A stretch of DNA of 64,000 nt from positions 372,001-436,000 of the forward strand of contig CM016927.1 in NCBI GenBank assembly GCA_006247105.1, in the 5' to 3' direction. The notes beneath the pieces are model-generated. The model was not told where the DNA came from. It saw only the letters and a program-made list of their open reading frames with translations, and ran no database searches. Numbering within the stretch: the stretch's first letter is position 1; the number at the start of each line of letters is the position of its first letter. Source of the stretch: Giardia muris (taxonomy: Eukaryota; Fornicata; Diplomonadida; Hexamitidae). Both the position numbers and the translations under genes were made by a program. Of this stretch, positions 25,201-33,916 are shown piece by piece.

Positions 25201-28200
25201 TCGGGATAATCCCAGCGTTCGCTAGCTGTGTTGCATGTGAAGCATCCGTCGCAATCGCGAAGATGACGAGCGAGGGGAGCCGAGTCCAGATGTCAAGGGC
25301 AAGCTTTCGGAAGAGTGACTGTTTGACTCCTAACATCACGCGCTGCGACGCAAAATAAGGGTAGTCGAGGCCGCGAAGCAAGACCCCTGAGATTCCATAT
25401 TTGTAATGTATCTGTGAGAGCTCATCAAGGAAGAGCTTCCAGGTATCGCTACGCGAATAATCGAGAAGGAGCCGTGTGACCCGTTCTGGAGCCCCAGGGC
25501 CAAGGCCATTGTCGGTAGGTGGTGGCTGTGCCGTCATATGCGTTCCTGTCGCACAAAGGCATGAGTATTGACTTACCGTGCTTTGTGGGAGGGAGATGCG
25601 AATGTTAGTCAGCCCAGCCTTGATCAAGCGCTCGCTCTGACGCGTACAAGCCTTGAAGGAGTCTGGAAGGGTGACGGTGCAGGAAGGTAAGGGGAGCATC
25701 ATGTCGAAGACAATAACCGGGAGGATACCGTTCTTCTTCAGCGTTCCAAACGTCGAGATGACGTCATTCTCCTGGAGGTGGAGTGCCTGGTTTGTGAGGG
25801 GTGCCCCATGATTCTTCCAGGTCGGTTGAATCCGAGTGATTGGCATCTGTGCCAAGGAAATTGGGTCCTCTGGAATCCCACGTCCTCCGGACATAGTCTG
25901 TGCCCGTGGTCTGCCAGACGGATTGGGTAAGTTCTGCCCCGAACGGACAGGAGACCGCTGCTCGATTGTAATGAGCTGTGGGGAAAGGGTATTCGACAAC
26001 TCTGGAAGCTCTGGCGAAACTGGTGGAGACATCTGTGCCTGCATAACGATGGGCGCCGGGACTATGGTCGACAGGCTCGGGTTTGTGACCGAGGGTAACG
26101 ACTTCGTCGAGTCCGTCCCGCCCTTTGGCTTCATGCTTAGAATCCGCAGGCCACCATCCCTTCGTCCCGAGGCGTCCTCGCGGGCTTCAAAGGGGCGGAT
26201 GAACGGGTCGAAGAGGTTTTCGATTAACAAGTAGCGAAGGATCCCCTTGTGGAGGGTAAAAGACATGATGGTTTGAACAACGGACGAGATCGCACTCGGG
26301 GTTGCGCCACAGTAAAGAACGGCCGACCGTACTCGCGGGACGATCTGGACACGGTGCCAATCAACGTTCTTCGAGACGTCCCGCATCGCCGCGAGAAAGG
26401 GGTTGTTCTCGACATCAAAGAAGTCTGGACGGATGTATACATAGTCGTAGGTTCCAAATGATTGGGGCTTGAAGGTTAGAACCTCTCCAGGAGGGCCGAG
26501 AGCAATCCTCCAGTGGCCCTTACAGAGGTATTGGCATAAGATGAACGAACCGGGTCGTCCTGGAAGCACTAACTCCTCTCCGGGATGCCCATATGTCACC
26601 GTACTTGGAGGCGCCACAAGCTCGAAGCTAAGAGGCGCTTGAAGCGTCTCGACAAGACGACAAAGATGCTGGGCGACGGTGGGATCAACGTCCGCGTTAA
26701 AGACAACAGGTAGAACGTGCTTCTCAAATATTGCCAGATCTGCCGAGCAGACGAACTTCGGGTATTGGACCGCACTATTCAGAGAGCGAAGAAGCGTTGC
26801 ATCGATCTTGTGACGCCCTTGGCGGTTCATCCGCGAGATGAGAGCGGTGGTACGGTCCCTGGAGACGTCTATCGCCGCAACCCGTAGAACCACGTCGTAG
26901 AACGCGCCTCGAATGATTTCCAACAAGTTCTGCGTCACGCTGGAGTTCAGAATAATTGCTGGGAGTGACGTCGATCTGTCATGTGGGGAGTCGGTGGCAT
27001 CGTTCCGACAAAGAGGAACGAGAGCCATATTAGAGACGTCCGAGTCACTCGTCTCCGTAAAGAGATCCTTATCAAGATCGATTCGGTGTTCCTGACGGAC
27101 GGTTGGGTCCTGGAACTCTAGACGTCGCGCATCATTACTAATTCCCATGAAAAGCTTCGCGTTTGGTAGAAGGGCCTCTCGATCCCAATGCATGTATAGG
27201 GCCATCCGCTGGAGTTTCGCGCACATAATGAAAGAGAAGGCTAGGGTCAGGGTTGCACGCGCTTTCAGCACGGTAATCAGGACGCTCCCATCGACGACCA
27301 AGGAGTGGCGATATCGGCGCTCAAGCAAGTGAAACTCGCCCTGGGAGATCGGCTGAAGGTTCTTCGTCCCAAAGATCCCCGAGAAGAAGATATGAAAGCA
27401 TGGGACGTGTGTCTCGATGTCTGGAACCCGAGTCCGACCCGGCTGGTATGCATCTTCGGGTGGGCCGTTCCGCACGCCCATGTACGGGGCGGAACACGTC
27501 ACGGACGTGTCTGTACTGGCGTGGGAAAGCCCATTTAGCTCGACAGAGCTCGAGAACTCCCGATCGAGCTCCGTCCCCGAAGTGACAAGCGCCTTTGGCG
27601 TCGCCCTGGACAACGGCATATCTGCCCGCACCTGCTGGGGCGGTATGAGGTTCACGCATGTGACCTGTAAAGTATCCGAGTGCTTCTTGACTATGATATT
27701 CCTCATATCGTCGAGGAAGTCCGTGCTAGATGAATTCTGGATGGCCTGGAGGAATCGCCAGACACTCGTCTTCTTCTCATAGTCTGCCGACAAGGGGTGA
27801 ACGTCTCCGATCTCTGCGGACTCAGGCCTCTCCTCCCCTTCCTCCACTTCGTGTTCTGACTTTAGACAGCCATGCCAGGCCTCGTAGGTGATGGAATAGT
27901 GAAGGAGGATGATCATATGAACCCAAAGTTCGAGGACTTCTGGCTGGGATAGAGGTGCGGGGAATAGAGCTGGAAACATCACGTGGAAGGGCGAGAGCTG
28001 AGGGGTGAGGCGGGTCGTCCGAAGGATCTCCCGTGCCTCCGAGAAGATTTCGGGCCAGACACCTCGCTTGAAACGCCGACGGGACGGGAAAAGGAGTGGG
28101 AGCCCGGAGGCGCGAGAGTCCATCTCCTCGTTCGTGAGGTGGGCGAGGAGCTCGCAAAGGGTGGCCGAGATACGAACCGTGATCGGGACGTAGAAAGTCC

Positions 28201-28351
28201 GAACCCCATGGGCTCCTCCGAAAGAGTCCTCGTCGAGAGCGGCGAAGTCTTCTTCTGTGCTATCGAAGAGTCCCGCCGACGCGCGTGGGAGGCTATCGAA
28301 GATCGGGTCTGTATCTGCATTGGACCCAGTCATGCTTGAGAAGAGGGCCAT
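22202..28351 (-). CDS. Giant protein of unknown function (2049 residues), possible degenerate glucan-enzyme modules
   Basis: A single open frame with an ATG at 28351 after an AAAA run. I do not recognise the protein securely. Two regions call for a search. Around residues 880-1060 a segment with IHYKYGISGVLLRGLDYPYF resembles the barrel strand of GH13 enzymes where the nucleophile Asp is found. Around 1600-1750, PDIVFVASRLSNLFATKARLLAEAGYRVAFYAPLY followed by SFDLFHDQE resembles the N-terminus of starch/glycogen synthases (GT5). Both look degenerate and are only weak hints. The first 300 residues contain hydrophobic helices without clear membrane segments, and the middle (about 720-840) is Ser/Pro-rich. 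The 3' end overlaps AK6 by 23 bases. Confidence 0.75.
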   Translation of the reverse strand: MALFSSMTGSNADTDPIFDSLPRASAGLFDSTEEDFAALDEDSFGGAHGVRTFYVPITVRISATLCELLAHLTNEEMDSRASGLPLLFPSRRRFKRGVWPEIFSEAREILRTTRLTPQLSPFHVMFPALFPAPLSQPEVLELWVHMIILLHYSITYEAWHGCLKSEHEVEEGEERPESAEIGDVHPLSADYEKKTSVWRFLQAIQNSSSTDFLDDMRNIIVKKHSDTLQVTCVNLIPPQQVRADMPLSRATPKALVTSGTELDREFSSSVELNGLSHASTDTSVTCSAPYMGVRNGPPEDAYQPGRTRVPDIETHVPCFHIFFSGIFGTKNLQPISQGEFHLLERRYRHSLVVDGSVLITVLKARATLTLAFSFIMCAKLQRMALYMHWDREALLPNAKLFMGISNDARRLEFQDPTVRQEHRIDLDKDLFTETSDSDVSNMALVPLCRNDATDSPHDRSTSLPAIILNSSVTQNLLEIIRGAFYDVVLRVAAIDVSRDRTTALISRMNRQGRHKIDATLLRSLNSAVQYPKFVCSADLAIFEKHVLPVVFNADVDPTVAQHLCRLVETLQAPLSFELVAPPSTVTYGHPGEELVLPGRPGSFILCQYLCKGHWRIALGPPGEVLTFKPQSFGTYDYVYIRPDFFDVENNPFLAAMRDVSKNVDWHRVQIVPRVRSAVLYCGATPSAISSVVQTIMSFTLHKGILRYLLIENLFDPFIRPFEAREDASGRRDGGLRILSMKPKGGTDSTKSLPSVTNPSLSTIVPAPIVMQAQMSPPVSPELPELSNTLSPQLITIEQRSPVRSGQNLPNPSGRPRAQTMSGGRGIPEDPISLAQMPITRIQPTWKNHGAPLTNQALHLQENDVISTFGTLKKNGILPVIVFDMMLPLPSCTVTLPDSFKACTRQSERLIKAGLTNIRISLPQSTVSQYSCLCATGTHMTAQPPPTDNGLGPGAPERVTRLLLDYSRSDTWKLFLDELSQIHYKYGISGVLLRGLDYPYFASQRVMLGVKQSLFRKLALDIWTRLPSLVIFAIATDASHATQLANAGIIPIIKDMAAINVTDLNTMASGVQEPAERADSLVGWATVSQKALAGHTIGGSTVPILPFLKEPFTFHSVRGMFVQRPLSLFAVDDIHIRSGLSVQSMIQSMSLANSRVAFYTLMQHKCGGVSAAYTKDALQQQKPCLYTQMQYPVMLDLLSLTTTADFIRHCCVGDTSQTCADGLCYALFREQPGSLTAVISNVGNVRRFCLAIPDACTLLGCKETSFARLSYRLQGMVHMSVGYNSIYDDIIPEPLLRPLPRQLDSVSHTFCSREPSVVNLVSQITDPGSSGSTHSSETSPAVQCTKQPLRSFPSVYTCPDPAFARATVSGPHPTQMSIQDLRNSSFLEYVHDPSIPKIRSLPMLESQWDGALLTAGEIMHGGIVVTAPSTSIFTLRLTLISNEMLRFSPPAKGFDVYPDLEAYSRDYTHAFLGSHIIDQDVNYRRSKMTLLSRAPTCGENIEMVPRYIERLGARATDRLLCLANGDLKRSASLLARAAILSPLGPLLLGAAANLIYGEQPPSSKHAFRKKTGPSGLRSSLLMRSPLGREVAEAQERRGSQATVIQTLDLLGTIQGIPSHILECIAQLTEIPPFGAWGTSSHVFGEAANTVLSHVYPGVRRCHTGEERDSSGLLKRAVHAPDIVFVASRLSNLFATKARLLAEAGYRVAFYAPLYETPTGLEAIPPALGKVAYSGETFYHEDLGMSFGIHYAQHQSFKGCLEVALLHSFDLFHDQERSRTQALNDSECCLSELLLDEQGVDLHPVYLKDDNFVLENPSSNDPTGGLTTAAQMEPHLLPLKGDEGQRFAELSLTRSRVLADYIKSRYITSDGSMAPNPRMLIATPGVGSTAAISVAFSLGSQQVRGLNLTDQVQDHSVCDFEESCGVTSEYTYVSKPKMILHAAPNGRALADYMSDLIGVRFVDCGRIFNYIKHLGIPDNGLLDPFHPYYLYTLRAAVMEFDYVIADADVLNVYHRIPWIQWALTGKDILVSERSQSAVLSTVAALIDTLER

Positions 28352-28479
28352 TTTTGTGACCCAAGATCCTTATGATGACTGTAGAGGGCTACGACTGCTG
28401 CGTAGATGACGAGCAGCAAGAGACCGTGCGCTCGAAACCCTCCAGTAAGACCGAGGCCGCCCGGTCAAGGATGGTCAAT

Positions 28480-31400
28480 TTACAGCCCGTTCCCACCTTG
28501 TACGCTGGAGATGATGTCGTTGATTCGAGCCGCCTCCTCGGTCAACTCCTCCGTGGAGTGAACGCGGATTGTTCGGGGTTCGGACTGACTCGTTGGGCTA
28601 GGAGCACGTAGCGGGGGGTGGCTCTTCCGACTTAGTTCGCGGAGGCGGATCTCCTCAAGCATCGAGACGACACGCTGGAGCTGTGCGGTCAATGAAATGT
28701 TCTCATCGCGAAGACGGTGGGACTCGGTCAGGAGGGCACTATTTTCGTTAAGGCACAAGGTTTGAGCGGTCTCGAACGTCTGGCTCTCCACCTTAAGCTC
28801 GTTATAGAGCCCGTCGATCTTGCGCTTGAGGTGAGCCTTGTGCTCAAGGAGCTCTGCCGCAACTCGAGGGTTCTCAGCCATTCCGTTGTCTTTTGGCCCG
28901 GGAAGACGTTGGAGTTCGTCGTAGGTTGGCTTGTATGCCTTCCAAAGGTCTCGTAGCCGAGCAGGCCAGTCGGCCGTATTATTCTCTGTAACAAGGGTTG
29001 AGATGGCCTTCTGAATCTCAGTACGGGTTCGTCGGTACTGGCGGAGCTTCTGGGTCATGCTGGCGACGCGGGAGTTGAGAGACTCGATTGCCGTCTCCTC
29101 ACTAGTGGCAGCCGCACCAATGCGTATCCAATCCTGGTTGACGCTTTCGAGCTTCTCAGAAAGCCCGCTGACCTCCTCTCGCATGTCAACGATCAGGGTA
29201 TCACGTGGGCGGATTTCCTCCTTAAGCTCGCCGATGCGGTGGTTCAATACGAATTGTAACTTCCCAAGCCTCTTCACCTCCTCGGAGATGGCGAAGAGGG
29301 AGCGCTCTTGCGCAGCCACAGCGTCATCGCGCTGCTGGAGGACACGCCGCTCTCGTTCGATCTCCATCTGCAGCTTCGCCAGCTCCTCACGATAATGGGT
29401 GATGCGCTTCACCTCCAAACGGTGCTCGTTCTCGAGGTTTTGGGTCTGGGTCGAGAGTGTGGTGATCCGGCGTTGTTGCATAGTCTCCCAGTTATGGAGG
29501 GCGTCTACGGCGTCCTTTTCTCTGATGAGGGCGTCCTGGCCGACGGTCCGAACGGATTTGACAGCCTCAACGCGCTCCTCCTCGATCTGGCGCAACTCCT
29601 CTGTCGAGGCGGCCTCGAGGCGCGCAAGAAGGGCGTCTTGCTGGTCAATACGAATGTTCAGGTCTGAGACGACCCGGCGTCGATATTCGTTCTCGGCTTG
29701 GAGGGCGGCGTCGCGCCGCTCACCCACCGCCACGTCTGCGTCGGCGAATCGCCGATCCTCATCGTCAATGAGGCGTTCGAGCTGCAAGATGTCGCCTTGT
29801 AGCTGCTGTATTGTCTCGTTATACTGATTCTGGATCTTCGCCAGGGCGGCGGCGTGCATCTCCCCAAAGCCATCAAGCATCTTGCGATTTGCAGCCGCCT
29901 CGTTCGAGCCGAGCGTCCCAACCTCCGAGGTGCAGACCGCGATGGTATTCTTGACGTACTGAACCTTCCCATGTAGCTTTCCTATGTGATCTGTCGTCGC
30001 CTCGCGTAGCAGAGCTATGCGGTAGTCCATGGAAGTCCACGTGTCGGCGATGCTCATAAGGGCTGAAAGGGTGGTTTGATTGAGTGAAGATTCAAATGCT
30101 CGGCTACGGAGAACACTTGTGTTCGGGAGAGCGGGGATATACCGAGTTAAGGGAAGTGGGATGCTGCGGGTGTAGGACCCATCGGTCATACTCTCTGCCA
30201 ACACATGCTTGAGCTGCTTGAGAGCGTCAGACTTGTCTGTTGCGTTGAGGATCGCCGTGGCCGAGACCGTGAAATGGACGTCCGAGATAATAAGCTCGTT
30301 CCCCGAGGCGGTGATTAGAACACTTCCTCGTAAAAGGAGCGCATGAGTATCCAAGCTGGAATGAAGGCGACGACGGTAGACGACCTTTGGGATACGAATC
30401 GGCCACGCGAACACGTTGATCCATCCGAATTGGGACGCCACGATGAAGTATTGAACTGGGGGTTCGGAAAGTTGGACTGGGCGTTGTGCATAGAGCTTCG
30501 CCGCGGCCTTCGTGAAGTTCCGGACAATGGTCTTGCTCGTCGGAGAACTGGTGCTTTCGGTGTACGCGTCCTCGTCCGGGTTCTGCTCATCACCATCAGA
30601 ACTCTTCTCAAGCCTTGCTTCCAATTGATCTGCGACGTAGCCTTCGAAGTCTGCCGCGACATCCATCAGGCCGTCCTTGGCATCAGTCTCAATGATCTCA
30701 TGCCGAAGGGAACCATATTGGTAGATGGGACTTGGATCAAAGGGCTCTTGCACCGAGGTGTCACGTGACCTTATAAGATACTCCTCCTGTACCGCCCCAA
30801 AGAGCGCCGCGACCGAGGTGTCTGTGAAGTGGGTCGGGCCTACGGTACGAGCCTGGCGTAGGGCCAAGACCTTCTCCATATAGGGCCCATTGAAGAAATC
30901 ATCGAGGGGAAGGGGTGGGGGCAAGAGGAGAATGCTCTGGACCAAGTCGTCCTCAATGAGCGTGCACTGGTTCAAGGTGGTCTTAGAAATCACTTCATAA
31001 TACTCGCCTCGGTTATCGACACACGCAACGACGACGGGCTCGTAACAGGGTGTGTCAATGATCGTCCCTTGTTTAAAAACCCCCTCATAGGACATCTGCG
31101 TATCTGCAATAGGACTTATGGGCCGTGCTGATCTTGCAGCTGATAAGGCTGTCTCTCGTCTAGACTCATCCTGAATATAAGCCATATCATCATAGCTCGC
31201 CCCCTCATCCTCGTTGTTTAACACGCTATTTGCTGAAGCTTGGGAAAGGACGTCGATAGGAATTTGCCGTCCCACAAGGGGTATTGTGGCTAGAAGTCGA
31301 ACGCCTCGTAAGGAATGTTCGAAAATCCTCTTCTTCTCAACAATAGAATGGCCAATGATGAGACCATCCTTGTCAACCGTCAAGAGCATCGTGTCTCCCG

Positions 31401-33909
31401 GAAGAAAGGAAAGATGGATGAGAGTCGTTGTATGAACCGCTAAGTCGAACGCCAATGAGAAATCAGAAACGTTCCGGACGACGACACTAGACTTCGATTC
31501 CGACTCTGTGTGTGTCGCTAGATATGCACCTCCATTTGAGAGCGCAAGTAATCTAACATTTGGCTCAATGAAATGCTGAAAGAGAGTCAGTTCTCCATCA
31601 CCAATGGAGAAGCACCCGAGAGTCTCCATATAATGGACGATACCCATCGTCCCATTAGGGTGGAGTAACAGGGAGTTGACCGGTGATCCAACCTTCATGT
31701 GCGCAAAGATTCGTCCTTCTTCATAACTACCTGCCAAAACGTATCCCTCAGTCGTCCCTACAAGGAAAGTCTCCGAGGTATCGTGGCCGCAAAGACAGGT
31801 GATCCGTCCGATATGAGTCGGCAAAGGCAATCCGACGCGCGCCCCAGCGGGAAGAACTCCTCCACGACAAATTGTCGTTCGTGGACCTGCACATTGCTGA
31901 AATAGAGGCGGTGGTGGCAGGTTTGGAAGAGGATATCCTTGGACGATCAAACTCCACAAGTACATCGCCGAAAAGCGGTTTAGAAGTGTCCCACGGTCCG
32001 CATCCTCGGCCCCAATCGGGCTACTTACCGCAAGAGATGCTAGCTTCGGCTTAGGTGCTTGTTTGAGCAGCTTCTCATTCAACGAGCTCAAAGCAGCTGC
32101 AATAGTATCTTGGGCCTTGGAAATCGTCGATAACCCAGCATTCGTGGTCCTAGCTTGAGAAGACTGACGAGACTGGAAGCCTTGACGAGCATCATGTGCT
32201 GCAGCATTGGCATAAGCAGGATATTGACGTGCAGAAGTTGACCGTGCTTCTACTCGATGAGTGGATGAGGTTGGTCGGGCTGAGTGTGAGCGAGTGGACT
32301 CACGCGACTCGGGGGGAGAGTCAGGAAGAACAGACTCCATGCCATCTAGAAGATCATGCAGTCGCTTCTGCCGCATCTCAAACGGGCCTTTCTCCTGAAG
32401 GACCTCCACCACCCTTTGCAGGATCAGGAAGCTCTGTAGTCCGGACGTGTCGATCGTCGCGTCGTCGCTGATAAGCGTCAGGGCGTGTGCCTCCGCATTC
32501 AAGGCGTCTGTGATAAGCGTGCAGAACTGTTGCACGGCCGCCTCGTTCTGACCACGTTGATACGACCGAAGCGTCTCGAACATCCGTTCACGCTCCTGCT
32601 CAACCTCGGTCGCGAAGGAGAGCCGTGGGATGAACTTGTCAGCAGTCATTCTCATGTCGCGTGCAAATCGCCCCTCGCGGTCTAGAGGGCCTTTCACGCC
32701 GAGGGTTATGTTCTCCTGATCTAAGGCGAGAAGATAATCGAGATTTAGAGGCCATGTATGCATATCCCCTCGGTCGGTCTCGATGACGGCAAGGTGGGGA
32801 TCGGTGCAGGAAATAGAACGAATACCGCTACCCTGAAGGAGGGTTGTGCAAAGAACACGATGTGGATAAACGGCAGCGGTCACATTCCCAAGGCTAAGAC
32901 ACGGACGCCCATTTGCAGAATCTGGTGCATCAGCCACAGAGTTCTTAGGCGTGGGTGTGGCACTGGTGGCTGTTTGGAACTCGTCCGTCAAAGTAGCCTG
33001 GAGTTCCACACAGACGAGCTCACCACTGCTGGTTCCAATTAGAAGCCGCTCTCGTACAACCTCCACGGCTGTGACACGGCCATGGAGAATATACTTTCCT
33101 GCATCTGCTGAGGGCCGGAAGAGCTCTGGAGAACTTGCGAGCTCGACGGGGACCAGACCTGCAAAGGCCGAGCCCACGAAGATCAGAATATCACCGAGAT
33201 TCGTGATGACGGCTGCCGTGCTCCCCTCAAGCCAGACGCAAGTAAAGGGGACAACTTCAAGCAGGGTACCTTGCTCGAGGACATGCCGAACCAAACCTCC
33301 ACGCATATGTGTTGGAGCGTAGTCTCGTAGCTCCCCATCGACGGTACGCCATAGTTTGATGGCACATGCCGTGGAAATTGTGATGAGCGAATTGCTCGAG
33401 AAGGGACAGAGCCGTGACACGAGGACGTCGGGTTCCAAGTGGACGACGTCCACGACGATGTTCTCCCGCCATGCAATGACGAGAATCACGGATAAAGGCT
33501 CCGGAAGGGTTATGTGGAGTAGCTTTGCGTCAACCGTGAAGTGGACGGCCTCCGGAATCAACGCCCCCGGGGCCCCGTCAACGGCGTCTGCAAGGACGAC
33601 CGTTGCTAGGTGCTCGGCCGTAAAGACCGAGTAGATGGACAGCTGAACGTTCTGTTTGGAATCAAGCTCGATAAGGCAGATATGATCTCCGGCTGGGGAC
33701 ACATGGACGCTTAATACCTGGTCCACAAAGGATGGTAAGGAGATGTACTTGGCAAGGTTGAGTGGGAGACAACGAATGACTATGTGTTGGGACATCAGAT
33801 ACCCGACCACGTACTCGTCGACTGCAAAGGAGTAGGGGACCGCGCCCAGGCTGTGCCCGAATGACGCCCGCGGCCGGATTTCCACTGTGAGGGTGTCGAA
33901 CACACTCAT
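28480..33909 (-). CDS. CFAP57 (WDR65)-like ciliary WD40 / coiled-coil protein
   Basis: An 1809-residue product from the ATG at 33909, 7 bases after the stop of the upstream gene; an in-frame extension upstream is Arg-rich and overlaps that gene, so I reject it. The first residues (PRASFGHSLGAVPYSFAVDEYVVGYLMSQHIVI) match the N-terminus of CFAP57, followed by about 1200 residues of WD40-type beta repeats in two blocks separated by a low-complexity part (about 560-670). From about 1300 to 1780 it is a continuous coiled coil ending in LRDENISLTAQLQRV, again as in CFAP57. That protein sits in the axoneme near inner dynein arms and the regulatory complex. It is longer than the usual CFAP57 (about 1250). 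CFAP43/44 are alternatives with a similar plan. Confidence 0.68.
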   Translation of the reverse strand: MSVFDTLTVEIRPRASFGHSLGAVPYSFAVDEYVVGYLMSQHIVIRCLPLNLAKYISLPSFVDQVLSVHVSPAGDHICLIELDSKQNVQLSIYSVFTAEHLATVVLADAVDGAPGALIPEAVHFTVDAKLLHITLPEPLSVILVIAWRENIVVDVVHLEPDVLVSRLCPFSSNSLITISTACAIKLWRTVDGELRDYAPTHMRGGLVRHVLEQGTLLEVVPFTCVWLEGSTAAVITNLGDILIFVGSAFAGLVPVELASSPELFRPSADAGKYILHGRVTAVEVVRERLLIGTSSGELVCVELQATLTDEFQTATSATPTPKNSVADAPDSANGRPCLSLGNVTAAVYPHRVLCTTLLQGSGIRSISCTDPHLAVIETDRGDMHTWPLNLDYLLALDQENITLGVKGPLDREGRFARDMRMTADKFIPRLSFATEVEQERERMFETLRSYQRGQNEAAVQQFCTLITDALNAEAHALTLISDDATIDTSGLQSFLILQRVVEVLQEKGPFEMRQKRLHDLLDGMESVLPDSPPESRESTRSHSARPTSSTHRVEARSTSARQYPAYANAAAHDARQGFQSRQSSQARTTNAGLSTISKAQDTIAAALSSLNEKLLKQAPKPKLASLAVSSPIGAEDADRGTLLNRFSAMYLWSLIVQGYPLPNLPPPPLFQQCAGPRTTICRGGVLPAGARVGLPLPTHIGRITCLCGHDTSETFLVGTTEGYVLAGSYEEGRIFAHMKVGSPVNSLLLHPNGTMGIVHYMETLGCFSIGDGELTLFQHFIEPNVRLLALSNGGAYLATHTESESKSSVVVRNVSDFSLAFDLAVHTTTLIHLSFLPGDTMLLTVDKDGLIIGHSIVEKKRIFEHSLRGVRLLATIPLVGRQIPIDVLSQASANSVLNNEDEGASYDDMAYIQDESRRETALSAARSARPISPIADTQMSYEGVFKQGTIIDTPCYEPVVVACVDNRGEYYEVISKTTLNQCTLIEDDLVQSILLLPPPLPLDDFFNGPYMEKVLALRQARTVGPTHFTDTSVAALFGAVQEEYLIRSRDTSVQEPFDPSPIYQYGSLRHEIIETDAKDGLMDVAADFEGYVADQLEARLEKSSDGDEQNPDEDAYTESTSSPTSKTIVRNFTKAAAKLYAQRPVQLSEPPVQYFIVASQFGWINVFAWPIRIPKVVYRRRLHSSLDTHALLLRGSVLITASGNELIISDVHFTVSATAILNATDKSDALKQLKHVLAESMTDGSYTRSIPLPLTRYIPALPNTSVLRSRAFESSLNQTTLSALMSIADTWTSMDYRIALLREATTDHIGKLHGKVQYVKNTIAVCTSEVGTLGSNEAAANRKMLDGFGEMHAAALAKIQNQYNETIQQLQGDILQLERLIDDEDRRFADADVAVGERRDAALQAENEYRRRVVSDLNIRIDQQDALLARLEAASTEELRQIEEERVEAVKSVRTVGQDALIREKDAVDALHNWETMQQRRITTLSTQTQNLENEHRLEVKRITHYREELAKLQMEIERERRVLQQRDDAVAAQERSLFAISEEVKRLGKLQFVLNHRIGELKEEIRPRDTLIVDMREEVSGLSEKLESVNQDWIRIGAAATSEETAIESLNSRVASMTQKLRQYRRTRTEIQKAISTLVTENNTADWPARLRDLWKAYKPTYDELQRLPGPKDNGMAENPRVAAELLEHKAHLKRKIDGLYNELKVESQTFETAQTLCLNENSALLTESHRLRDENISLTAQLQRVVSMLEEIRLRELSRKSHPPLRAPSPTSQSEPRTIRVHSTEELTEEAARINDIISSVQGGNGL

Positions 33910-33916
33910 TTTACTA

